Source: Candidatus Methanoperedentaceae archaeon
Lineage (GTDB): Archaea > Halobacteriota > Methanosarcinia > Methanosarcinales > Methanoperedenaceae
Direction: 5' to 3'
Length of the DNA: 7,956 nt
Assembly (NCBI GenBank): GCA_013331375.1
Contig: DUGO01000015.1
Span: 1 to 7,956, forward strand
The stretch's first letter is position 1. Each line of letters starts with the position of its first letter. Made by a program: the position numbers and the translations under genes. The notes beneath the pieces were generated by a model that was given only the letters and a program-made list of their open reading frames with translations, was not told where the DNA came from and did no database searches. Of the stretch, positions 1 to 5,794 are shown piece by piece.

Positions 1-602
1 GTTATGAAAATCTTTCTTGCAAGCCGCGTGACTTCGATTTCAGTATCCGCGGTTGCATGCCTCGGTATATTGATATTGAGCAAATCCACGCCGTCGGGAA
101 GCCCTTTCTTGATAACGTTTTTAGCAATCCTGTTCACGAGCTTAATCCCCACATCAAAATCGTACTTATATGCGCGGTGGTCGTCGAACTTGTCGCCTTC
201 GTCCAGAACCTGTATCGAGGCGGCGAGCGCGGGAATGCCGTAGCTTGCAGCCTCAAGCGCCGCGCCGATAGTGCCGCTTGTTGTCACCGTATCCGTGCTG
301 ATGTTCTCGCCCACGTTGAAACCAGACACAACAATCGAAGGGAGGTGCTTCAGGATTGAAAAGATCCCGATGATGACAGAATCAGTCGGAGTCCCGCCAA
401 CGGCGTACGCTGGATACATGCCGTCTATGTTCACCTTTGACACCCGTATGGGCTCGAAAATCGAGATTGACCTGCCTACACCGCTTTTCTGCATCTGCGG
501 AGCCGCAACCGTCACGTCCCCGAGCTCCTTTACAGCCTGGTAGGATGCCCTCAGACCGGCAGCGTACACCCCGTCATCGTTGGTCAGCAGGATATCTGGC
601 AT
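1..602 (-). CDS. surE: 5'-nucleotidase SurE (3' end outside window)
   Basis: SurE is a metal-dependent phosphatase that removes phosphate from nucleoside 5'/3'-monophosphates. Reading the minus strand from the ATG at 602-600 gives 200 uninterrupted codons beginning MPDILLTNDDG, the diagnostic SurE N-terminus. Expected metal ligands are present: D9, D10, S40 (in KSGVGRS) and N96 (in VSGFNVGEN). The AVGGTPTDSV segment (about 67-75) and TSGTIGAALE (108-117) are also typical. Family members are about 250-260 residues, so roughly the last 50-60 are missing beyond the left edge; there is no sign of decay. The ATG at 602 is chosen because it gives the canonical N-terminus; the ATG at 606 is in another frame. 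No Shine-Dalgarno site precedes it, so the mRNA is probably leaderless or nearly so. It is transcribed divergently from the ATP-grasp gene, with 46 bases between the start codons. Confidence 0.95.
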   Translation of the reverse strand, partial: MPDILLTNDDGVYAAGLRASYQAVKELGDVTVAAPQMQKSGVGRSISIFEPIRVSKVNIDGMYPAYAVGGTPTDSVIIGIFSILKHLPSIVVSGFNVGENISTDTVTTSGTIGAALEAASYGIPALAASIQVLDEGDKFDDHRAYKYDFDVGIKLVNRIAKNVIKKGLPDGVDLLNINIPRHATADTEIEVTRLARKIFI

Positions 603-648
603 CCATCTGAGAATAAGCTTCAATATGAATAAGTGTTTTGTTCACGTC
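603..648. promoter_or_regulatory. Divergent promoter region, surE / ATP-grasp gene
   Basis: This 46-base gap must hold both promoters. The AT-rich stretch CAATATGAAT at 621-630 (ATTCATATTG on the other strand) is centred 23.5 bases from both the plus-strand ATG at 649 and the minus-strand ATG at 602. Archaeal TATA boxes usually sit about 25-28 bases upstream of the transcription start, so either gene would begin transcription at or next to its start codon. A second AT-rich candidate for the plus strand is AATAAGCTT at 612-620. No Shine-Dalgarno motif is visible on either side. Promoter positions are inferred from composition and spacing only. Confidence 0.45.
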
Positions 649-1572
649 ATGAAGGTTTTCGTTGCTGAGTACGCCGTGGGTGCGGGCGCAGGCGGAACGA
701 TACTGAAGGAGGGGCGCGCGATGCTGGGCACGCTTGTCAGGAGCTTTACGGCGAGCGCGCATGACGTGCTGTACCCGTCACGTGAGGTTGTGCTGGAATA
801 CGGGACGCTGCGCAGGTGTGATGATTTCGGGCAGGCGATCTCTGACCTCGCGGATGAGTGCGATGCGGGTCTTGTGATAGCGCCGGATGAGCTTCTTGGC
901 GGTTATATCAAATTGATTGAGAAAAGCGTATGCAGGAACCTGGGCTGCTCTTCAGGGTCCGCAAGCCTCTGCGCAGATAAGCTCCTGACAACGAGGGCAC
1001 TCGCAGAGCACGGTGTCCCAGTGCCCCGGACAGCAGGGTTCGGGGAAACTCTCGAATGCGGGCTGTACGTGATAAAACCCAGGTTCGGGTGCGCATCAGA
1101 AGGCATACGAGTGACCGGAGAAATGAATCCGGGCGAGGGCGAAATAGCCACGGAATTCATTGACGGCGAGCACTTAAGCGCGAGCCTTATACTGGGTAAA
1201 AGCCCGCTTCCCCTGACCGTGAACCGCCAGTTGATTCATGTCAATAACACCATCTCATACGAAGGCGGGGATGTACCCTACCGCACCAGGCGGTGGGATG
1301 AGGTAATGGGCGTGGCAATAAGGACAGCGAAAATACTCGGATGCAGCGGATACGTGGGCGTGGACATGGTGCTTGCAGACAAGCCTTACGTGGTGGATGT
1401 GAACCCTCGACCCACAACGAGCATCGTGGGAATCGAGCACGTAATCGACAGGCGGCTCGGTGACCTGCTCATCAGGGCGCAGTTCGGCGGGCTGCCAGGG
1501 GCAGTTAATATACGGGGCTCGTTCAGGTTCACTAAAGAGACACTCACAGGGGAGAAGCTGGCTGGACTGTGA
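649..1572 (+). CDS. mfnD: ATP-grasp ligase, probable tyramine-L-glutamate ligase MfnD
   Basis: This is an ATP-grasp enzyme of 307 residues. The best match I can suggest is MfnD, which joins glutamate to tyramine in methanofuran biosynthesis in the cytoplasm. The N-terminus (MKVFVAEYAVG, then EGRAML at 21-26) resembles that group. ATP-grasp landmarks follow in order: DK at 110-111, nucleotide-binding VIKPRFGCASEGI at 141-153, a TEFIDGEHLSASL strand at 168-180, and the metal/ATP end motif with D239, D250, N252 and R254 in DVNPRPTTS. I chose the ATG at 649 because the family-like sequence starts there and an AT-rich box lies about 23 bases upstream. In-frame upstream codons (580, 625) would add an unconserved extension overlapping surE or the promoter. 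It is a stand-alone gene; other methanofuran genes are not in view. A related ATP-grasp amino-acid ligase with another substrate is possible. Confidence 0.68.
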   Translation: MKVFVAEYAVGAGAGGTILKEGRAMLGTLVRSFTASAHDVLYPSREVVLEYGTLRRCDDFGQAISDLADECDAGLVIAPDELLGGYIKLIEKSVCRNLGCSSGSASLCADKLLTTRALAEHGVPVPRTAGFGETLECGLYVIKPRFGCASEGIRVTGEMNPGEGEIATEFIDGEHLSASLILGKSPLPLTVNRQLIHVNNTISYEGGDVPYRTRRWDEVMGVAIRTAKILGCSGYVGVDMVLADKPYVVDVNPRPTTSIVGIEHVIDRRLGDLLIRAQFGGLPGAVNIRGSFRFTKETLTGEKLAGL

Positions 1573-1603
1573 ATGTATAGAGGCGGTCAGTTGAAGCTGC
1601 AGA

Positions 1604-1635
1604 TTGAGGATGCCGGAAGGGCTCAGGCATCTCAA
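1604..1635 (+). terminator. Stem-loop after the ATP-grasp gene
   Basis: TTGAGGATGCC at 1604-1614 pairs with GGCATCTCAA at 1626-1635. This makes a 10-bp stem with one bulged G and an 11-base loop, followed by CTTTTG. It lies 31 bases after the ATP-grasp stop codon and just before the next TATA box, so it may help end or stabilise the upstream transcript. The T-run is short, so termination activity is uncertain. Confidence 0.4.
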
Positions 1636-1644
1636 CTTTTGACA

Positions 1645-1714
1645 AACTATATATTCTTTTACGATAATTAGTGATGCGTCTGTTGTATTGTAACAGATTT
1701 TAAAACGTGGAGGT
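1645..1714 (+). promoter_or_regulatory. Promoter and ribosome binding site of the 128-residue protein gene
   Basis: AACTATATATTC (about 1645-1656) is a good archaeal TATA box. Transcription would be expected to start near 1675-1680, giving a leader of about 40 bases. Within it CTGTT (1680-1684) and AACAG (1692-1696) can form a small hairpin. A strong Shine-Dalgarno sequence GGAGGT (1709-1714) stands four bases before the ATG at 1719. The combination of a strong TATA box and a strong Shine-Dalgarno site suggests a well-expressed gene. Confidence 0.6.
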
Positions 1715-1718
1715 AACT

Positions 1719-2105
1719 ATGGAAAGATTAATCGAGTGGAAATTGATAAATGGAGGGTGGCCAGGACCCTGGGTTGTATTCGAAGACCGCGTGGGAAGGT
1801 TCATAGAGGCGAACAAGCTCAAGCCGCTTGCCAAGGAATCACTTCAGATAAGAACTCTGGAGGCGGAAGGTAAAGAGCCTGAAGCAAGCTCGCAGATAAA
1901 TCCGATATTCCGGTGGGATATACGAGGCGGGATGAGGTCCCCGCATTTGCATTACAGGGGGAGAATTTATCTTCTGGACTCAAAGCAGTGGACAAAGTTC
2001 TCAGGGGAACTCCTGAAGGATTTCAGCAAAAAACTGGCAGAGGCAGGCTCAGTGAGTTACGAGAACGTTGTGGAACTGTCAAATACAATGGGTGCGATTG
2101 TTTGA
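1719..2105 (+). CDS. Cysteine-free 128-residue protein next to radical SAM gene, function unknown
   Basis: I do not recognise this family. The ATG at 1719 is preferred over the in-frame GTG at 1707 because GGAGGT lies directly before it and would overlap the GTG. The product has no cysteine and has five tryptophans (W7, W14, W18, W66, W91). The first 30 residues are aromatic and glycine-rich (NGGWPGPW). Residues 36-60 are polar and probably flexible. The most conserved-looking part is the block around residues 69-87, with RGGMRSPHLHYRG and a following YLLD strand. The last 40 residues look helical and end hydrophobic. There is no signal peptide or membrane segment. It lies 39 bases upstream of a radical SAM/SPASM gene, with a stem-loop and T-tract between, an arrangement known for modification substrates and their enzymes. 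It could be the enzyme's substrate, a leader-recognition partner, or an unrelated neighbour; the absence of cysteine rules out a thioether made within this protein. Confidence 0.75.
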   Translation: MERLIEWKLINGGWPGPWVVFEDRVGRFIEANKLKPLAKESLQIRTLEAEGKEPEASSQINPIFRWDIRGGMRSPHLHYRGRIYLLDSKQWTKFSGELLKDFSKKLAEAGSVSYENVVELSNTMGAIV

Positions 2106-2111
2106 CCACAA

Positions 2112-2141
2112 GAGCATAAGATATGCTCATTTTTCATTTTT
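2112..2141 (+). terminator. Stem-loop plus T-tract between the 128-residue gene and the radical SAM gene
   Basis: GAGCATA (2112-2118) and TATGCTC (2122-2128) form a perfect 7-bp stem with loop AGA, followed by ATTTTTCATTTTT (2129-2141). It starts seven bases after the stop codon at 2103-2105 and ends four bases before the radical SAM ATG. Archaeal termination depends mainly on T-tracts, so this could stop or reduce transcription into the downstream gene. It could equally be an mRNA 3'-end stabiliser. Confidence 0.55.
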
Positions 2142-2144
2142 GAA

Positions 2145-3278
2145 ATGAAATACACACTGGCAATTACCCGTAAGTGTGACCTCGCATGTGGTTATTGCTA
2201 TATCGGAAAGCATGATGCAGTGATGCCGGTTTCAACAGTTAAACAAATCGTGGATTTTATTTTTAAATATACCCCGGACAATGAGAAAATAGACATAGGA
2301 TTTTTCGGGGGTGAGCCGCTTCTGGAATTTGACCTGCTGGCTGAGATTACTGATATGATACAAAGCCACAGGTCGTTTGATGTGCACCGTACAGTGCTTT
2401 CAGTGGCGACCAACGGCACGATTTTTTCAGACACCATAGCGGATTTCCTTAAAGAACATGATATAGTCGCGTGCATAAGCTGCGACGGTCCGCCCTTTAT
2501 ACACGATGCATCCAGGCGGTTTAAGGATGGAAGCGGGAGTTCGCATATCGTTGAGCGAAACATAAAAAGGTACCTGAAGATGTTTCCGCTGCTTCCGGTT
2601 AATGCCGTGTATTCGCCTGAAAATTACCAGTATCTGCCGGACGTTGTTGATTATTTGTCCGCTCTTGGTGTCAGGAACATCTACCTGAATCCGAATATCT
2701 CTGCACGATGGCCTGAAGAGAGCGCAGGCGAGTTATTATCTGCAGTTTACGGCGCTATCGGCAGCAAATATATGGAGTTTTACAGGCATGGGACGCCAAG
2801 GTTCATCAACCTGATTGACAACAAGATTGCAGTGATACTGCGCGGCGGATATAATCCGCTTGAAAAGTGCAGGATGGGGCACGGCGAGTTTGCTTTTGCG
2901 CCGTCCGGCAATATTTACCCGTGCGAGAGGCTTATCGGGAAGGATGACGGCAGTGTGCACTGTCTCGGCAACATAAACGAGGGCTATATTCCAGGGAAAA
3001 GATGCGGCTCTCCCTCGGCTGTAAATCGGGAGTGTGGCACATGCGGGGTGAAGGATTACTGCATGAACTGGTGCGGATGTACCAATTATTTTTCTACCGG
3101 AAGGTATGATGCAGTGGGACCGTTCATGTGCGCCTCGGAAAAAGCCGCAATAAATGCGGCATTTCATGTACTCCGTGAAATGAGAGACAACCTGCAGGAC
3201 TTTTCAGACCACATTGCAGGGTCGCCTTTGATGAACGTGATAGGAGAGGTCATGGGCGCCTCAAATGAGAGCTCATAA
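2145..3278 (+). CDS. Radical SAM/SPASM domain enzyme, probable peptide or protein modifier
   Basis: This is a 377-residue radical SAM enzyme. C11-x3-C15-x2-C18 binds the SAM-cleaving [4Fe-4S] cluster, and GGEP (55-58) is the SAM-binding motif. SVATNGT (86-92) and CDGPPFIHD (113-121) resemble anaerobic sulfatase-maturase-type proteins. The C-terminus has a full SPASM signature: C242-x12-G255-x4-C260, then C297-x2-C300-x5-C306-x3-C310, and C329. This predicts two auxiliary clusters; C273, C287 and C312 are extra. SPASM enzymes typically modify ribosomally made peptides or protein side chains, by thioether or C-C bond formation, epimerisation or oxidation. Here the reaction is unknown. No sulfatase gene is present, so the neighbouring 128-residue protein or the lysine-rich peptide at 3397 are the local substrate candidates. 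The ATG at 2145 begins right at the radical SAM fold. No Shine-Dalgarno site is seen, and a stem-loop/T-tract precedes it, suggesting lower expression than the upstream gene. Confidence 0.9.
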   Translation: MKYTLAITRKCDLACGYCYIGKHDAVMPVSTVKQIVDFIFKYTPDNEKIDIGFFGGEPLLEFDLLAEITDMIQSHRSFDVHRTVLSVATNGTIFSDTIADFLKEHDIVACISCDGPPFIHDASRRFKDGSGSSHIVERNIKRYLKMFPLLPVNAVYSPENYQYLPDVVDYLSALGVRNIYLNPNISARWPEESAGELLSAVYGAIGSKYMEFYRHGTPRFINLIDNKIAVILRGGYNPLEKCRMGHGEFAFAPSGNIYPCERLIGKDDGSVHCLGNINEGYIPGKRCGSPSAVNRECGTCGVKDYCMNWCGCTNYFSTGRYDAVGPFMCASEKAAINAAFHVLREMRDNLQDFSDHIAGSPLMNVIGEVMGASNESS

Positions 3279-3348
3279 CTGAAATCTGTCATAACCACCG
3301 TAAGTTCCACGACTCTGTACGCGCCATGTATCCAGTGATATTCCGGCA

Positions 3349-3386
3349 AAGCTTATATATCGCCAGAATAGAATACATTATGGAGG
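3349..3386 (+). promoter_or_regulatory. TATA box and Shine-Dalgarno site of the small lysine-rich frame
   Basis: AAGCTTATATATC (about 3349-3361) is the clearest TATA box in this region, and transcription would start near 3380-3386. GGAGG at 3382-3386 stands ten bases before the ATG at 3397. Its spacing is slightly long, and it may lie at the very 5' end of the mRNA. The transcript probably also reads into nrpR, which would give that operon a leader of roughly 200 bases containing the small frame. Confidence 0.5.
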
Positions 3387-3396
3387 ATGCGTTCTC

Positions 3397-3462
3397 ATGG
3401 CAAAGAAAGAAGCAAAGAAGCCAAAAGAGAAATCGTCAGAGCCTAAGAAAAAGAGATGCTAG
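3397..3462 (+). CDS. Putative 21-residue lysine-rich peptide, possible leader or modified peptide
   Basis: ATG at 3397, preceded by GGAGG and a TATA box, opens a 21-codon frame that ends in TAG at 3460-3462. The product starts MAKKEAKKPKEK and ends KKKRC; it has nine lysines and a single cysteine as its last residue. Such sequence looks like a small basic archaeal protein rather than random translation. A frame shifted by one (ATG 3380, stop ending 3580, 66 codons) reads the same bases as an Arg/Lys/Gln-rich tract and is probably its shadow. The peptide could be a short regulatory upstream frame for nrpR, a substrate of the adjacent radical SAM enzyme, or the start of a longer product if the TAG is bypassed. 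The function is unknown and the gene call itself is tentative. Confidence 0.4.
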   Translation: MAKKEAKKPKEKSSEPKKKRC

Positions 3463-3586
3463 CTCCTGTTCCGGCAGCCAGCATACCTGCGCAAGTGATG
3501 GGATTGGTACATGTCATCCCGGGATATCGATGATACCGGCATACACGAGTACATTCAAATACATGCAGGGAGACCTTTGATACCAG

Positions 3587-4570
3587 ATGATCACAGGCAC
3601 GGCAGACCCCAACGTGCAGCGCAAGCTGCATGAGATACTCAGGGTGATAAGCGAGAGCAAGGAAGCCATAGGCGCGAGGGTCATAGCAGACCGGCTGAAC
3701 GAGCGGGGATACAGGATAGGTGAGCGCGGGGTGCGGTATCACCTGCGCATCCTGGATGAGCGCGGTCTGACAGAACGGATGGGCTACGAGGGAAGGAGGC
3801 TCACTGAAACCGGGATGCGGGAGCTTGGCAACGCGCTTGTGACAGACAGGCTGGGTTTTGTGAGCACGCATATAGAAAAGCTGATCTATGAAACGACATT
3901 TGACCTGGCTTCAATGCGCGGGACCGTGGTTGTAAACCTGTCAACAGTGGACAAGAGCGACCTTGACAGGGCGGTCGAGGTCATGCGGCGCATTGCGCAT
4001 AGCGATTTTTGCGAGAGCCCGTACCTGCGGTTCATTGAGGAAGGGTCGGAAGAGGTAAGCGTCCCGCCCGGGAAGATAAGCATAGCTACCATCTGCAGCA
4101 TCACCCTTGACGGGATACTGCTCAAATCCGGGATACCCGTACTTGCAAAGTACGGCGGTTTGATACAGATGTCGGGCGGAGAGCCTGTCAGGTTCACAGA
4201 CCTGATAGCGTACAGCGGGACCTCGATAGACCCCATGAAGATATTCCTGTCGAGGAAGATGACATCAATACTGGATGTTGTGGAGAGCGGCTCAGGAAGA
4301 GTGCTCGGCAATGTCCGTGAAATCCCTTCACAGGCTATCGAAGATACCGGGGCTGTACTTAAAAGCGCACAGAAGGCAGGTCTCGGTCTTGTATCGAAGA
4401 TTGGTGAGCCGGGAGAGCCTGTGCTGGGCGCGCCCGTTAGCGCAGGGAAAGTCGGGATTGCGATATACGCGGGCATAAACATGATGGCCGCAGTCGAGGA
4501 ATCGGGCATTGATGTAAAGAACGCACCGGTCTCAATGACATTGCAGTTCAAAGACATGAAGAAGCTATGA
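3587..4570 (+). CDS. nrpR: NrpR-type transcriptional regulator of nitrogen metabolism
   Basis: NrpR proteins repress nitrogen-assimilation genes in methanogen-lineage archaea and release DNA when 2-oxoglutarate signals nitrogen shortage. This 327-residue protein has an N-terminal winged helix (about 9-81, including ARVIADRLNERGY and RGVRYHLRILDERGL) followed by one NrpR/DUF128 effector domain (about 85-327), with typical stretches such as KYGGLIQMSGGEP, YSGTSIDPMKIF and GKVGIAIYAGINMMAAVEE. Proteins with two effector domains exist; this one has a single copy, so it may act as a multimer or with a partner. An in-frame TGA at 3578 leaves the ATG at 3587 as the only reasonable start. AGGGAG at 3567-3572 is far for a ribosome site, and an AT-rich box near 3559 would suit leaderless initiation. 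It heads a four-gene operon and overlaps larA by four bases (ATGA). Confidence 0.88.
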   Translation: MITGTADPNVQRKLHEILRVISESKEAIGARVIADRLNERGYRIGERGVRYHLRILDERGLTERMGYEGRRLTETGMRELGNALVTDRLGFVSTHIEKLIYETTFDLASMRGTVVVNLSTVDKSDLDRAVEVMRRIAHSDFCESPYLRFIEEGSEEVSVPPGKISIATICSITLDGILLKSGIPVLAKYGGLIQMSGGEPVRFTDLIAYSGTSIDPMKIFLSRKMTSILDVVESGSGRVLGNVREIPSQAIEDTGAVLKSAQKAGLGLVSKIGEPGEPVLGAPVSAGKVGIAIYAGINMMAAVEESGIDVKNAPVSMTLQFKDMKKL

Positions 4571-5787
4571 AAATCCCTTACGGCAAAAGCTCACTTGAAT
4601 TCAGCATCGATGGAGCCGAAGTCGTGCACCCTCACGACCACCTGTCATCAGGGAAAGACGAAATACGTGAAGCCCTGTCTGCTCCTATCAGCAGTGAGCC
4701 GCTGTTCCGGATAGCAAAGCCCGGAAACAAAGTATCTATTATCGTGAGCGATGCGACTCGGGCGTCCCCGACCCAGGCGATGCTGCGACCACTGACAGAG
4801 GAGCTGAAAAAAGGCGGGGTAGCACTTCATGACATAACGATTGTTTTCGGGCTCGGACTGCACAGGAGGCAGACTGAGGATGAGAAGCGGGCGATACTCG
4901 GTGAATTCTACGCCATGCAGCATGTCGAGCATAACCTTGCAGACTGCGTGCATGTTGGTACAACGTCAAGGGGTACGCCTGTCGAGGTATTCAGGCGCGT
5001 GGCGGACTCCGATGTCGTAGTATGCACGGGTGACATCGAGTTCCACTATTATGCAGGCTACACAGGCGGTGCCAAGGCGCTGCTGCCCGGCGTGTGCTCA
5101 AAGAAGACCATCGACATGAACCACAGCCTCATGCTCGACCCGAACTCGACCATAGGCAGGCTCGACGGACCTGTGAGAAAAGACATTGATGAGGCGGGAA
5201 GCATCTTCGGCATTGATTTCATATTGAACACAGTCATAAACAGCGGGGGTGAGGTCGTGGGTGCGGTCGCGGGCAATCCTGTGGAAGCGCACAGGGCAGG
5301 TGCAAAAATAGTTGACCATATGTACAGGGTCTCGATAGAAGAGCCCGCTGACGTGGCTGTTGTCTCGCCTGGAGGCTATCCCAAGGACATAGACATATAC
5401 CAGTCGCACAAGGCAATTGAGAACGTGCGGCTTGCAGTGAAAGACGGCGGCGCCATAATCCTTGCAGCCGAATGTAAGGAAGGCTACGGGAACAGGGTCT
5501 TCGCGAGCTGGCTTGACCAGTGCACCACTCGGGAGGCAGCCGTAGAGAAGTTCAGGTCGGGATTTGAGATGGGGGGACATAAAGCCGCACTGCTCGCAGG
5601 TCTTGCAAAGAAGTTCGAGATGTATCTTGTATCGTCACTGCCTGAAGATATGGTCAGGAGGGCGTACCTGCGACCTGCAAAGAGCATCCAGCAGGCTCTG
5701 GACGAGATAAAAGGCAGGAAAAGCAACGCGCGAGTCGTCATTGTGCCGAATGCAAGCTATACGCTGGTGGATGCCGGGAAGAGATAG
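4567..5787 (+). CDS. larA: LarA-family nickel-pincer-dependent racemase/epimerase
   Basis: LarA enzymes racemise or epimerise 2-hydroxy acids by hydride transfer, using a nickel-pincer nucleotide cofactor bound to a lysine. This 406-residue protein covers the whole family length. Residues matching the Lactiplantibacillus LarA active site are all visible with the same spacing: D62 and R65 (SDATR), H99 (GLGLHRRQT), H160 and K170 (EFHYYAGYTGGAK; K170 is the cofactor attachment site) and H186 (DMNH). It therefore looks catalytically competent, but family members differ in substrate and lactate is not assured. Cofactor synthesis genes (larB, larC, larE) are not in this window. It starts inside the nrpR stop (ATGA), so the two are probably translationally coupled. 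It stops with TAG, seven bases before the phosphoribosyltransferase gene. The shared operon with nrpR is unexplained; nitrogen or carbon status may influence it. Confidence 0.88.
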   Translation: MKIPYGKSSLEFSIDGAEVVHPHDHLSSGKDEIREALSAPISSEPLFRIAKPGNKVSIIVSDATRASPTQAMLRPLTEELKKGGVALHDITIVFGLGLHRRQTEDEKRAILGEFYAMQHVEHNLADCVHVGTTSRGTPVEVFRRVADSDVVVCTGDIEFHYYAGYTGGAKALLPGVCSKKTIDMNHSLMLDPNSTIGRLDGPVRKDIDEAGSIFGIDFILNTVINSGGEVVGAVAGNPVEAHRAGAKIVDHMYRVSIEEPADVAVVSPGGYPKDIDIYQSHKAIENVRLAVKDGGAIILAAECKEGYGNRVFASWLDQCTTREAAVEKFRSGFEMGGHKAALLAGLAKKFEMYLVSSLPEDMVRRAYLRPAKSIQQALDEIKGRKSNARVVIVPNASYTLVDAGKR

Positions 5788-5794
5788 GTAACCA

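Larger units (their letters stand above)
3279..3586 (+). other. 308-base region without a long gene, between the radical SAM gene and nrpR
   Basis: Between 3279 and about 3345 I see nothing definite; CATAAC occurs twice close together near 3284-3304 but is too short to weigh. After that come a strong TATA box, a GGAGG site, a 21-codon lysine-rich frame (3397-3462), a 25-codon frame overlapping its stop (ATG 3456, stop ending 3533) and a 16-codon frame overlapping that stop (ATG 3530, stop ending 3580). ATCCCGGGAT (3516-3525) is a 10-bp palindrome, inside a weaker dyad made of GGTA and TCATC (3506-3518) against GATGATACC (3529-3537). An AT-rich stretch near 3549-3564 may be the nrpR TATA box. 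No RNA gene was recognised. Confidence 0.6.

Noticed and set aside
4..543. Plus-strand open frames across 4-543
   Set aside because: They lie antisense to a clear surE reading frame with family motifs; their sequences resemble no protein and reflect the complementary codons.
1707..1718. GTG at 1707 as start of the 128-residue protein
   Set aside because: The GTG overlaps the GGAGGT ribosome site that is placed correctly for the ATG at 1719.
3284..3304. CATAAC repeated twice after the radical SAM gene
   Set aside because: Six bases repeated twice is easily due to chance, and no larger repeat surrounds it.
3380..3580. 66-codon frame with cysteines spaced C-x6-C-x7-C as an independent gene
   Set aside because: Its ATG overlaps the GGAGG site and lies at or before the predicted transcription start; its basic N-terminus is the one-base-shifted reading of the lysine-rich frame. 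Kept only as part of the recoding idea.
3462..3586. NrpR operator of the GGAA-N6-TTCC type upstream of nrpR
   Set aside because: No such palindrome was found by eye in this gap; the ATCCCGGGAT palindrome does not match it.
3886..4557. Minus-strand open frame of 223 codons inside nrpR
   Set aside because: Long antisense frame produced by GC-rich codon bias; the plus strand encodes a full NrpR with recognisable domains.
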